A DNA stretch of 64,000 nt from Harmonia axyridis (GCF_914767665.1 NC_059505.1:33291506-33355505); one strand, 5' to 3'; positions 33,513 through 45,520 are shown, counted from the first letter of the stretch. Notes: generated by a model not told the origin, from the letters alone. Numbers and translations are program-made.

Positions 33513-34164
33513 AAATCAACAAATTCATTAGGAAAACAGATAATGAAACATATTTAATGCTAAAGGTACTTTTAACAAAATACGGTGACTTCAGAGAAAT
33601 ATAATAAAGAAATGAGTCTCATGGATTCGTTTGATTCTATATGGTTGCAGAAAATATAGTGGATGCAAAAAGTCCACAAACAGTTTTTTTGGACTCGCAG
33701 ACGTCTAGGACTAGAATTTTGTCTACTAGCAAATATAGTTATTTGTTTTACTAGGCAGCAAAGTAGTAGATTGACTGCTGCGGCTGATAGTTCATAGCCG
33801 AGCGTAGCTCGGCTAGGAATTCAGCCAAAGCAAAATCTGGCGAGTTGAACATATAATTTTTTCTTTGATTATTGATAATGATATATGTGGGATATTATTA
33901 TTTGCAAATACAAAATATAGCAATTCCCACAATCTTTTTATTTTTCCTGAAGGGATAAATTGAAACCAAATTTGATAGAAAACACAATTGTTGGAATGGA
34001 AATGTATACCTATGTCCATAAAAGTTATAGTTTGACAACTTATGAAATATCGAACAGTTTTTTGGAAAAATATCGGACATGAATATTAAGGACAGTGGTA
34101 GCGACTCAGAAGTACTTCTTCCTCCAGAAATAAAAGAGGTGGCAAAAAATATTGATCGTCAGAA
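33513..34164. other. No gene; short hairpin at 33797-33815
   Basis: AGCCGAGCGTAGCTCGGCT forms a 7-bp stem. Nearby CTAGGCAGCAAAG motifs relate to the repeat at 34165. No gene. Confidence 0.45.
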
Positions 34165-34300
34165 AATGTCGAATGTTTTATTCCCATTGAAAATAATCAT
34201 TTTGCTGCCTAGGCAGGAAAGTCGTTACTTCGCTGCCTAGGCAAGAAGAGTATTACTCTACTGATTGACATGTGTTTGCAAAATCAATATTTGCTGACAA
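34165..34300. repeat. Dispersed repeat Z, copy 1
   Basis: Matches 37978-38098: GTCGAATGTT, AATAATCA-TTTGCTGC, TAGGCAGGAAA, then GTCTGCAAAATCAATATTTG-like sequence. In this copy the GCTGCCTAGGCA block is present twice (34203 and 34230). Confidence 0.65.
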
Positions 34301-34879
34301 TCGGCGAAGAAGTATTTTCAGGACTTGTTTCGTAAATTACCATTTTCAAAAATCAAATGACTGAAAACTTAGCCGAGTACACCGCGTAGATAATGCCTCT
34401 CTTTCGCACTGAAAAGCTACACTCAGAGCTCTGTGTCTCACAAACCAGATGATTATCTTCTGGTTTACCTGATACAGTGACAATGGGACAAAGGAACATA
34501 TAGAGGTGACAGAAAATGGCAACAATCCAAGCTTGACGCGTGAAACGAGGCCTACACACATGTACAAAACATGCCGATCGAAATCCGTTGGCGTTGAGAA
34601 AGAATGGATGTTTTTCTTCGATTATTTTCGACTATTTGTACACAGGGGAGGTGGCAGAAAGGATCTGGGCGAAGGGTAGTTGGATTTTCTGGCCCATTGG
34701 GCGCTCAATTAGATTTGCTTCGCACGATGGGGATGGATTTTGAATGATTTGGTTTTTTATGGTTGTTTCGCGCTGGTTCTAGAAGAACAGCAGGCTGTCA
34801 GCTTGCGAAATGTCTATAATTTTTGGAATTTTGAGCAGTGTCCAACTAACTGATGAATAATTCGAGGTATAAATCAATG
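34301..34879. other. No gene; GC-richer patch 34570-34740
   Basis: The patch has a 68-codon frame with no recognisable domain. It contains GGGCGCTCAATTAGATTTG, a homeodomain-type core. A conserved non-coding element is one possibility. Confidence 0.35.
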
Positions 34880-35460
34880 TATCGAAACATAGATAGAGGA
34901 AGCATATTTCATTTTCAGTAAGCAAATTTAGTCTCCAACATGAAACTATCAAATTTGACACGAAGCGCGTGGAAATGAAAACATATCAGTGATATGATAT
35001 TTCACTCAATTCGCGAGTTTCTCCACAAAGAACGCACTTCTTATGTCCCACAACGAATCAACGTTTCGTATTAGCTCAAAATATATGGAGGTAAATATCT
35101 AAATATGTCAGAAATTCAGAAAACAAACTTCAAGCGCGCCAAACGACGTGAAACAACCGATGATGACACTAGGAGAGCAAAAATTGCCAAATCTTGGATT
35201 TCAGCAGGTAGGTACAGAAAATAATAAATATTCTGCTTACTAATAATTCGACAGTAAGGAAAACTATCGGATTCCAAAAATTCAAATTTGCATATTCAAT
35301 CGGGAATCACTCAAATATATTTCATTTAATATAATATACATTTATAACGATATAGTGAAATTGTGGATTTGAAAATATATCACAATCCGACAACATAATC
35401 TAACCATGTTGGGGACATGTAAAAATTGCGTATACTCTATCTATGTTTATTACTCTATGG
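34880..35460. repeat. TIR-bounded repeat X, copy 2, with exon-like start
   Basis: The left end ATCGAAACATAGATAGAG and the right end, read inward, CCATAGAGTAATAAACATAG share the terminal motif AAACATAGATAGAG. The body is the reverse complement of 11334-11910. On the plus strand an ATG at 35105 opens MSEIQKTNFKRAKRRETT, continues with DDDTRRAKIAKSWISAG, and is followed by GTAGGT, a possible splice donor. The basic N-terminus could be the first exon of a transposase. Copy 1 has the same frame with substitutions. Confidence 0.65.
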
Positions 35461-37027
35461 GTGTCTCAAATTCGTGAGTCGCCTAGTGAGGGAATCTCAG
35501 AATCCCTTTGAGCTAGAGAAACATGGATGGCTCATTTTCGAGCTCGATTTTTGAGAGATTTCATTTTGTATGCTTATACATAAATAAAGGAAATTGATTT
35601 TAGTGAATATCTTGTGAAGGGCAGGTGCTATGAGAAAAAAAAACTTGAAAATTAATCGAACTTGTATATCGAAAATAAGGCATTGTCAGCCCCATAGGAC
35701 TTTTTTTTTAATGATCCGAGTTGTGTATCCTTTTGAATTGTATTGTTGTTATATTTCCAATTCAGGAACACCCTGTATGAATTCTCTTATACGTAATACG
35801 ATATTCTCCTGCAAAATTCAACACTCAAACACCCGGTTACAGGAAAGTTCATTAAAATTTAATGTCGTCATTAAAATTTTAATCTTACAGTAGGAGGAGA
35901 CTATTGGCTACCTGCACCGTTCAATGGAGGATTTGTATTTTAATACGAAATCAAATTTTGATGAACGTTCCTGCAACTGGGTGTGCATTTCGAAAACCAA
36001 GGTACCGATTACGGGTCCATGTTTATGGAACTTTTCTTCTTAAAATTATCCTAAGAATCTTTTTTTTGTTCGTACCTCCAATAATAATCATTTTGGTTAT
36101 TCATTTATAAACTTACAAAAGCTACAAATGAAAAATACTCAGTGAAAACATAAAAGAAAAATTTGACAAATATTTCAATGGCTCGAATAGACGAAATAAA
36201 AAGCCTAGGGAAAAGAAAAACCTTGTGATTGGCTTTATAAAATTAAATAAGTATGCATTAATTTAACGTATTTTAGGAACACCTTGTATAAAATAACGTA
36301 CTGAACACAGATTACATAAGAAATATAAAAAAATATTACAGTGTGGCCAATACAAACATTTCAAATTCAAATTTCTTTTTATCACCATAAATAATAAACC
36401 AATAGCTAAAGGTGTCCATAACGGATCAGACCCGCCGGTGAGCTACCAACAGATCCGATAATTTTTGGTCCGCACCATCGTCAGCTTTCACTCCGTCCAA
36501 TTAGCGGTCGGCTCTCTTGCCTCCGAGAAAATGGCGATTTCTCCTCTTCCCGTTGATATTAATTTAATTAGCAGTGCCGTTTTCAATGAATTATTACGAT
36601 TATCGCTCGGTCGATGGTCGGCGGGCAGACTTATGTGACGCTCCGTGTATTTATAGACTGAGCAACCTGGTAGTGGGTGTATCGAATGGGAGAAAAGAGT
36701 TATTCAACCTAATCCATTGGTATTCACTTTATGGGTAATTTATATTATGGGGAGGTGGTCGGGAATGATGGCCAGCGAGCTTTTCTTGGAAATCGTGGAA
36801 CGGCACAATGGATAGGCGACATTTCATTACTCATTGGGTGGATTGGTGTGATATACAGGGTGCGAGAAGGTGGTTGGTGTTGGGCGTAAGAGAAAAACCT
36901 CAAGTTATTATCGTTTCATCATGTTTGAGTGATCATCATAAATACATTGTCGAAAACCCAAACATACTATGTTTCACTAAAGTGACGCATTGCACATCAG
37001 AGAAGATTCTCGAAATGAAACTTCATT
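35461..37027. other. No gene; repeat Y copy 2 and a conserved-looking patch
   Basis: 35605-35795 is repeat Y. 36430-36800 is a GC-richer patch with TTGATATTAATTTAATTAGC (homeodomain-type TAAT cores) and GATTATCGCTCGGTCGATGG. It looks unlike the transposon-rich surroundings. A CAGGGTG motif lies at 36856. Confidence 0.4.
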
Positions 37028-37780
37028 TTGTTTTGTAACTATCAGAAATGTCATATAGCGATACATTCTGATTGTCAGGCTGCAATCAACGTACTGAGTT
37101 CACATATTTTCGATCCTAAGATGATGGTATTGGAGTGCCGAAGAAAACTCAATGAAATAGGCAAGAATAATAACAAGGTCTTTTTAGTCTGGGTTCCCGC
37201 GGTCACTCGGAAATTAGAGGAAATGAAAAGGCCAACACACTTGCCAGAAAAGGCACAAACTCCTTGCCTCGGTCCGAAACATTTCTGTGACGTAGACAAA
37301 TGTACCTATTTGTCTACTACAGAAAGAGTTTCATGAGAAGAAAAAACCGAAAGAGAAACACTCTGGCGGGATCTTTCTGGTTTGGATTACTGAGCAAAAA
37401 TATATAACCTCCTCACTGAATTCCTCACAGGGCATTGCTATCGTAGGAAACACCTTTTGAGAATGGGTCCAGCAGAAAATGACGAGTGCAGATTCTGTGG
37501 GGAGGAGGAAGAAACTCACCTGGTGACGGAATACCTCGTCATAACTAGCAAAATCTACTTTGGACACGAACCTTGTAGAAGTGAGGAATTAGACTCCTTG
37601 AAGCATTCCAGATACTGGAGTTCATTAGAAATCAGCAAGTGGAAGGCGATCTGTAGATCACGTTATGGAGAGAATAGCTCTGATGGGGAGAACTATAGAC
37701 CATTAGGTCGCAGTGAAACGGAACCTACTCAATTAAATCTAATCTTATCTAGTCTATCGTTTCATCCTTGTTGAGATACA
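37028..37780 (+). pseudogene. Non-LTR RNase H and C-terminal zinc-finger region
   Basis: The first frame (37028-37336) reads IHSDCQAAINVLSSHIFDP and LVWVPAVTRKLEEMKRP. These align with the RNase H motifs IHSDSQAAI and WVPGHSGI-GNEKAD of non-LTR polymerases, the second damaged by a frameshift. The next frame (37457-37774) holds RMGPAENDECRFCGEEEETH, a C-x2-C...H zinc finger that follows RNase H in such elements. No RT domain remains upstream. The combination points to an RNase H-bearing clade (I, Jockey or related); the clade is not resolved. Confidence 0.75.
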
Positions 37781-37784
37781 GGAT

Positions 37785-37815
37785 TCTCCAATAATAGGTT
37801 TCATTTTAATATTGA
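37785..37815 (+). mobile_element. Solo DD41D family 2 terminal sequence
   Basis: TCCAATAATAGGTTTCATTT matches the left terminus of the family 2 elements, with nothing recognisable after it. Confidence 0.5.
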
Positions 37816-37977
37816 AAAAAAAGAGTATATTTTGAGAGAGATCAAAGGATGTTCATTTCATTGAGAAGAGTAAGGTGTGCCATCAACGAGAAAAAATTAT
37901 ATCATTGCCATTTGCCAGCCCTGTATGTGAGGTTAAGTTGCCTCTGATGCCAACCACTGATGATAACCAAGTGAAAA

Positions 37978-38098
37978 CAGAGTCGAATGTTCTATTCACA
38001 TTGAGAATAATCACTTTGCTGCTTAGGCAGGAAAAGTAAGACTTTGCTGATTGATATGTGTCTGCAAAATCAATATTTGCTGTCAGAAAAAAACAATG
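37978..38098. repeat. Dispersed repeat Z, copy 2
   Basis: Same block order as 34165-34300, but with only one CTTAGGCAGG block. Confidence 0.65.
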
Positions 38099-39050
38099 TT
38101 TCATCTATATACTATAATCTTTTGAAGCTTGGTACTAACAAGAAAAAGTGGCATGCCATTGGTGGTCTTACCTGTGCATCAGGCCCGTGACATATTGATA
38201 TTTTCAGTAAAGAGCCTCATTTTTAACATCATGAAAGCCCTCAGTTGATGAAAAAAGGTCTGATTGAAAGATAAAATTTTTTTGGAATTCAAATATAAAA
38301 AGTGAAAATTTCAAGTTGCTCAAGTAAGATATCAACCGTTAAGTATTTGAAAATAATAAACCCAAAAGCGAAAAAGAAATCGATCGCAATCAAATATTAT
38401 AATTCGGATCCGTTCGCCTGAGTAACACGTTCACGAACCACAAATTCCCAGTCGGCTTTGAAATATCGAAACCCGGCCCATAAACAAGAAAACATCGGGA
38501 ATACGAGAAGTGTAACGTTCATTTGTTCGTGTCGAAACAGAACAAAACATAACGAAACAAAAAACACTTTAAACATCGCCTTTCGTCGTTCATGAATCAT
38601 GGGCATTCTTCTGCTTCTCCATCCTTGTCTTCCCGCTGCCCGCCCCGCATCCACCGTCTCTGTCTAAGAAGTCGTAAATTATCACTAACCAATACAGCCG
38701 GTTGAAATATAGTTTTTTTACCTCATTAAATAAATTTTCAGGCTCAATAGGTGTTTCGAAGCTGTGAAAATGGTAAAAATAAAGCGGGTATTTATTTTGT
38801 ACCGATGAATATATTTGGAATATATCAAGTTGTTTGTTGTAATAAACGTTCCAATAAATTATGGGAACGGATAGTCTTATGTGGATATCCAGGTGTTAAT
38901 AAGGTGCTTTTTATTCAAATATAATGGGAAGAAATCTTTTCAGTTTCGATCTCCGCTCGCCTTATATACATATGTCGGATTTTTAAATGTGGATAATTAC
39001 ATACTTTTATCTACAATTTTGGACTTGAGGATGCAGTCGTTTTTTTTTTA
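38099..39050. other. No gene; GC-richer patch 38400-38680
   Basis: The patch ends with GAAGTCGTAAATTATC, and a very similar GAAGTCGTAAATATC occurs at 54641. No transposon motif. An 85-codon minus-strand frame lacks a domain. Confidence 0.35.
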
Positions 39051-40520
39051 GTTCGTTAACGCAGGTTGTTTTAAATTAGTTCGGTGAAATTTCGAAGTCT
39101 CATTGACATTCATACATACACCTTGGTTGTCCGAAAATGAAACCTCGATTTTACCTACCCAAGAAATTTGGGAAATTCATGAAATGGTAATTACCAATTT
39201 TAGCACTCCTTCGTAAACCGATTATCTCTGATTGGCGTCGATATGCTGACAACGTTGCGAATTTCTCAACTCGTTATCATAACTCATTTTTTTATTGGTG
39301 TCCCATTTTGCCTTTTTAAAGTAAGTCTCAGCGTGATGATTGCATCGAGCTTTCAAAATCGCGCTTTTACTTCACCATGGCATAATCAATAACTGGAGAA
39401 ACGTGGATTTCAATGAAATTTCACCTGAAAGTCCGTAATTTTGAATTTGGAGCCGGTCATGAATGATTGAGGCACATTGATAAAAAAGAAAGAAAATTTT
39501 TTAACTTTCGAAAAATGAAGCAAATACTTTTATTTTGAGTTCGTTAACGCAGGTTGTTTTAAATTAGTTCGGTGAAATTTCGAAGTCTCATTGACATTCA
39601 TACATAGGTACACCTTGGTTGTCCGAAAATGAAACCTCGATTTTACCTACCCAAGAAATTTGGAAAATTCATGAAATGGTAATTACCAATTTTACCACTC
39701 CTTCGAAAACCGATTATCACTGATTGGCGTCGATATGTTGACAACATTGCGAATTTCTCAACTCGTTATCATAACTCTTTTTTTTATTGGTGTCCCATTT
39801 TGCCTTTTTAAAAAACGTCTCAGCATCATGATTCAATCGAGCTTTCAAAATCGCGCTTTTTCTTCACCATGACATAATCAAGAACTAGAGAAACGTGGAT
39901 TTCAATAAAATTTCACCTGAAAGTCCGTAATTTTGAATTTGGAGCCGTGTCTGGTCTTGAATGATTGACGCACATTGATAAAAAAAGAAGGAAATTCTTC
40001 AACTTTCGAAAAATGAAGCAAATACTTATATTTTGAGTTCGTTAACGCAGGTTGTTTTAAATTAGTTCGGTGAAATTTCGAAGTCTCATTGACATTCATA
40101 CATACACCTTGGTTGTCCCAAAATGAAACCTCGATTTTACCTACCCAAGAAATTTGGAAAATTCATGAAATGGTAATTACCAATTTTAGCACTCCTTCGT
40201 AAACCGATTATCTCTGATTGGCGTCGATATGTTGACAACGTTGCGAATTTCTCAACTCGTTATCATAACTAATTTTTTTATGTGTCCCATTTTGCCTTTT
40301 TAAAGTACTCAGCGTGATGATTGCATCGAGCTTTCAAAATCGCGCTTTTACCTTACCATGGGATAATCAACAACTAGAGAAACGTGAATTTCAATAAAAA
40401 GTAAACTTAAAGTGTGTAATTTTGAAATTTGATGCGTGATTGGTCTTGAATGATTGAGGCACATTAATAAAAAGAAGGAAAACCTTTTATACTTTAGAAA
40501 AATGAAGCCAATCCTTATAT
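39051..40520. repeat. Tandem repeat, three units of about 490 bp
   Basis: The unit begins GTTCGTTAACGCAGGTTG and recurs at 39051, 39539 and 40037 (periods 488 and 498). Each unit holds CACCTTGGTTGTCC, a near-palindrome ATGGTAATTACCAATT, GATTGGCGTCGATATG, GTCCCATTTTGCC and CATCGAGCTTTCAAAATCGC in the same order. Units differ by scattered substitutions and small indels, and the third decays at its 3' end. No open frame is shared, so this is non-coding tandem duplication. Confidence 0.93.
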
Positions 40521-42102
40521 TTGTAATAATAAAAATAAATGTAGAAGGTGATGCCTGGATACATAAGAGTATTTGCTTATAACTGGAATAGATAAATGGT
40601 TATGAATAAAAGTATTTTTTTTGATCCTATTTTTTTGTGATATGAATTTATCGAAGCTTTATAATAATTGCAACAGATTGGGAAAATGAGCACCAAAACT
40701 AATAATTAAATTATTCACCACAGCTTACCAACTGGATTTTTATGATATGATAATTTGGATCTTCTGAGAACTTTGATAGAATTTTGTGAAATAGTTCTCT
40801 CGAAATCAGATACTAGTCGTATCTGCTACCGATAACTACGTAAAACCAAAATGTTAAGTACCAAATCAAAGTTTCTTTTACAACTTTTTAACCAACTAGT
40901 AGTCCATAAAAGATGAGTTCTGGGGTAGAAAAATCGACACAACTCCAGAAAATATCACCCTGTAGATTTGCAATCAAAATTAAACTGTAAATTACAATAT
41001 GTAGGTATGCCAAATTTCACTAAAATATAGATATTTAATTGAAATTTGGCATACCTATATATTGCACTTTACTAGAGTGAAGTGCAGATGCTATGAGAAG
41101 AAACTACAGACTTACACCCTTATGAAATTTTGCTTCTTCGGCAATTAAAAAATACTCATCGAACTAAGAATCAGAAATCAATTTCGTGATGACACTATAA
41201 TTAGAAAATCAAAAAATTTATAATTTTTGTTTAATCAGAACTGATTGTGATTCCAAATGCCATCTAATTTGGTATTCTGGCGAATAGGCCACATTTAGAT
41301 GAACGTGCTCCTAAAAGGAAACCGTAAAGGCAATAAAAATTATCTCATTGAATAACGGATGATATTTAACTAGGACTGACACAGTCACAATCAATGAAAT
41401 CGAATGAAAATATTTCTAACTCGTGCCTTGGAACACACATAACGATTCAACGTATCCGGAATAGATATTACCAAATTTGTTGATGGAGCTTGGGAAGGAA
41501 TAGGTACCACCACGTAACTGCTAAGTTTAAAACGAAATTAAAGATTTTTCCTCTTAGAACCACAGATTTTATGGGGGTTTCACATAATTTCTTTGAACAA
41601 TAAACTTTATTGTTGAATGACGATATTTTTAATTAGCGAATGAAAAAAGTTAGTAACATTTCGTTTTTCGCAAAAGAATTAATAATATGTTCAATTTACA
41701 AATTACTGATTTATTTTTAAAATATTCGTGGAAAAAAACCTACAAAAGAGGTAAAACTATAATTTTTTGAAAAAAAAAATCGACCATCGTACTTTCCTGC
41801 CCTCTACTGATATGATTCGTAAAGAGAAAGAAGATAAAGTGAATATACAACTTCGTACACCGTACAGATTTTGGCCATCTCAGGAGAACCAATGGGTACT
41901 TAATGTTTGACAGATAGGCGGAAAGCCACGTGGTGGTAATCCCTTTTAAATAACAATTCCAAGCATCGTAAAAAAAATCTGTTTGTTAATGTCATTTGTA
42001 TCATACAAAATTTCAGCGGAATTTAGACAATTTGAAGAAAACAATGACTTGAAAAGGTAGAAGGTTTTGAGAATTCGTCATTCTACGCCATATACATATG
42101 CC
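40521..42102. other. No gene; hairpin at 40995-41064
   Basis: The arms CAATATGTAGGTATGCCAAA and their complement at 41041-41064 pair over about 23 bp with a 22-bp loop. Otherwise AT-rich. Confidence 0.5.
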
Positions 42103-42580
42103 CATGATCACCACCAGACATTTTGATGCCCCGGCAAAATAAAATTTCGCCGCCCTGTTTTGCATTATTATTCTGAATTTTCTTTGGAGGAGCCTCTGTT
42201 ATTATTCCTCTCAGGTATCTTTTCAAATTCATATGAAATTTTCTTTTTTAACTTAAAATTTCCTTGTCTGATTTATCAAAGGACGTTTAGTCGATTTCAT
42301 CGAAAAACGTCCTGAATTGTTCAAAAGTACGACGCTCTATAAGTCTATAGTAAAAAGACGTATTATAGTTCTTAATTTAGTACCTACATATTTGTATTTT
42401 CATAACTATAGTTGAGAGCGCATATTTGATTTAAAAAAAATTGGCTCTTGAAAATTTTATTATTTTACTACTAAACGAACATTTCTATGTAAAAAAGTAT
42501 ATCTTGTTAACTGAATTTGCGCCCCTAAAATTTGGCGCCCCGGCAAAATGTCCGGTTTGCCGGTCTTGGCGACGGCCCTG
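42103..42580 (+). mobile_element. hAT-B non-autonomous element, 478 bp
   Basis: The left end CATGATCACCACCAGACATT and the right end GGCGACGGCCCTG align with the 14807 and 33027 copies. Flanking 8-mers CATATGCC and GCTTTGCC match at only 5 of 8, so the duplication is decayed. The interior at 42420-42500 shows the sequence uninterrupted by the RTE insertion found in the 14807 copy. Confidence 0.85.
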
Positions 42581-43539
42581 GCTTTGCCTAAATAGTTGTA
42601 GTCACGAAGGACTGAATTGACAGTCCTTATTTTTATATACTCAAATCTCTCGAATATATTTTTTCATTTCCTCATTATATTTTGGAATCTTCTCTTTCAT
42701 GTAGCTAAGCCATTCTTTAAATAAGCGAAAATCACCAAAAATGTATCAGTTCACAAACGGAACCAATCAAGTAACAATTCTGCAGTTAATAATACAACAA
42801 AGCCTTCTAAACCCTAATCCGATAATGAAATTTCAAGGGTTTATATCAACGCCCATCTTCTCAGAAAACTTTGAAAGTATTTTCTCGAGTGGACATAATT
42901 CTTTGGAGAAAAAAGCAACTGAATAACTCTCCCACAATCCAGAACCCTCAACAAATTCAATATGGCCTATTAAACCTTTAATAACCACACTTCAATCCAG
43001 TGCACCCCCGAAATGCGGGTGGTCCAGTATTCACAACGAAAGAAAGCGTCAAAACGAAATCAAAGCACCTGGGATAACTTTCGAAAAGTTAATCTGGCGA
43101 AAAATTAAAATAGGTTTTGGGGCCTTTAACAAGATCGCGAAACTGATCTACCCTTCGAACTTCTCGGGAGTCAAGTGGTCCTTTATGATTGTGAAACAGC
43201 TTTGGTAAATATTTATTTAAGTGGACCCTTGGGCCTTTCGATCGGATACCGCTGATTGTAAGGGATCTTTGGTAATCGGTCGCCATCTCTAATGCATTCT
43301 TTGCATCAGCTCTCTTTTCAATCCTTTACAATTGCTGGTGTATTGTTGTAGAGAATTTAGGTGGTGGCTTCCTATTTTAAAGAGGCTGCAAATTTCAAAC
43401 GAAGTTTTGGGTTCGATATTTCTAATGATAAACTTTTGGGATGATTTATTATTCTCCAAGTTCGAAATTCTTGGTTTATGAAATGAAATATTTGAAGGCT
43501 TTTTAACGCCGTTGGAAACCATATATCTGTTTTTTTATA
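42581..43539. other. No gene seen
   Basis: Overlapping frames on the minus strand (43089-43632) have no domain. AT-rich. Confidence 0.45.
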
Positions 43540-44185
43540 GGCGTACAACATTGCTTCCGCCGTTTTTTTCCGAAATTCGAGGCTTAATTGTAAAAAACTA
43601 GTTATACAATTATGATTCAAAGTATTGTCCATCGCTGGCCACTACTTTCTCCCATCTTTCGGGCAGTGTACGAACAAAAAACTGGTCATCTTTTGAAAGG
43701 ATCCACGAATCGATGCAATTTTTAGTTCTTCAGGCCGTGTGCCATTGATCGAAACAAGTAATAGTCCAAGGGAAAAATGTCCGGCGAAGACGACGGGTGG
43801 GGTAGGACTTCCCATTTTAACGTTTCCAAATAGGTCAAGGTCTTGACCACTTTCGCAACATGGAGTCGAAAATTGTCATGCTGTAAAATCACTAACACAT
43901 CTCTCGATATATTGCGGCCGTTTGTCTTTCAAAGCTCTGCTCAAACGCATTAATTGCGTTCGATAACGATTGCCTGTGTTTGTTTCAGTCGGTTTTAACA
44001 AGTCATAATACACTACGCCGAGCTGGTCCCTCCAAATACTAAGCATGACTTTGGAACCGTGAATATTAGGCTTGGCCGTCGACATGATAGCATGGCAGGG
44101 ATATCCCCGTAATTTCCTTGTTTCTGAATCATTTCCATGACTTTCAAGTGTTTTAAAATGGCTTGTTGCGTCACTCCCAATGATC
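43540..44185 (-). mobile_element. Mariner 3' part, fused to a different mariner
   Basis: The 3' terminal repeat (GCGTACAACATTGCTTCCGC, next to TA at 43538) and coding back to the VTQQAISK-like N-terminal region belong to the same subfamily as the copies at 1425, 24721 and 62709. Minus-strand motifs are KPNIHGSKVMLSIW, YYDLLKPTETNTGNRYRTQL and QHDNFRLHV (second Asp retained). The 5' part is missing: at about 44183 the sequence switches to an irritans-type mariner in the same orientation. Confidence 0.88.
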
Positions 44186-44994
44186 GCTGTTGATGGTCTG
44201 GCCTTTTTGGAGATAATCAATGAATATTAGACCTTGCGCATCCCATAATACTGATGCCATAACCTTGCCAGCTGACTGCTTTTCCTCGCTTTGAATTCGG
44301 TTCACCGTGTGCAGTCCACTCAGCTGACTGTCGATTGGACTCCGAAGTGAAATGATGGAGCTATGTTCCATCCCTGGTCACAGATCGACGCAAAAATTCA
44401 GGTTAATTGCACTTAAACAGCTTTAGAAACGGTTCAGAATCATTAACACGTTGTTGCTTTTGATCGATTGTGAGCTCGCGCGGCATCCCTTTTGCACACA
44501 GATTTCTCATGTACAAATATTCGTGAATGATATGATGTACACGTTCAGATGATATCTTCAAAATATCTGCTATCTCGATCAACTTCACTTTACGGTCATT
44601 CAAAGTTATTTTGTAAACATTTTTTATTTTTTCGTCGGTGAAAGCCTCTTTTGGGCGCCCATTGTGTTCGCCGTCTTCGGTGCTCATTTCACTTAGCATA
44701 CCAATCAATGATTTTCCTGGTGCAGACCCCGGAAACTGTTCATCAAGCCAAGATTTTGCTTCAACTGTATTTTTTCCCTTCAAAAAGCAATATTTTATCA
44801 GCACACGAAGTTCTTTTTTCTTTCGTTTTTTTTTCAAATAACAAAAGTACGCAATATATCACATACTTATGATCAGACTGCTATTAAATTTTGATACGTA
44901 TCGTTTGAAGGTTGCTACTAACTAAAAAAAATTCATAGGATATAATACTAGCACCACCATCTATGCATCAGACCGGGGACTTTTCAATTGGCCC
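44183..44994 (-). mobile_element. Irritans-type mariner 5' part, joined to another mariner
   Basis: The 5' terminal repeat, read on the minus strand, is TTGGGCCAATTGAAAAGTCC. Coding follows: GKNTVEAKSWLDEQFPGSAP, KLIEIADILKISSERVHHII and KLCAKGMPRELT in one frame (44403-44837). A second frame holds SAGKVMASVLWDAQGLIFID and LQKGQTINSDH. Right after this, coding passes into the other subfamily (ORF 43876-44220). The C-terminal catalytic part of this copy is gone. Confidence 0.88.
44403..44837 (-). pseudogene. Irritans-type mariner transposase N-terminal half
   Basis: 145 codons with the paired helix-turn-helix DNA-binding region and linker. Relative to the 16311 copy it lacks the STIIDWYAKFKR segment (short internal deletion after APGKSLIGM). 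Lys-rich start MKKKRKKKEL. Inactive. Confidence 0.85.
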
Positions 44995-45299
44995 AATACT
45001 AGCACTTATCTCTGACGAAAATATTCTAAAGAAACTGAAAATAAACATTATAAAGGCACTAGATAGTACAGTAACTCATAAATATAAATAAAAAACTCTT
45101 CAAATTATTTGTCACTTTCCCCTATTGTCATTTGAAATTCATGATAGGGTTTCCGAAAATGGACCTGTCATGAACTCGTCCGGATTATTTTTGTTTAAAC
45201 GAAATATTTCCTCCAAAAAAATTTAATATTGTTGATTTCCTGATGACGGTAATTTTTATTCAAAAAAGTCTTCTCTGATCATGTCTACATATACTTTGT
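44995..45299. other. No gene seen
   Basis: AT-rich, no recognised feature. Confidence 0.4.
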
Positions 45300-45520
45300 T
45301 ATGAACAATATAAATTTGTCGTCCCAAGCACCGTCCCATGAGGTACACCATACCCATAATAAAATGAAAGACGAAACAAGATTGAAATTTCGATTATACA
45401 AAAGCCATAAATATCAAATAATAACCATTTCCTGAGTGTCGTACTTTCAGGACCTGACCTAAGCGCCGGACGAATAAATAAAAACTCATTACGTTTTTCA
45501 GATGAAACTCGTTCTGTCAC
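45299..45520 (-). pseudogene. Orphan non-LTR RT motif fragment
   Basis: The 74-codon frame ends YGYGVPHGTVLGTTNLYCS, where GVPQGTVLGP is the expected RT motif. The upstream part of the frame is not recognisable. Too short for clade assignment. Confidence 0.45.

Noticed and set aside
37883..38104. 73-codon minus-strand frame
   Set aside because: It coincides with dispersed repeat Z and has no domain.
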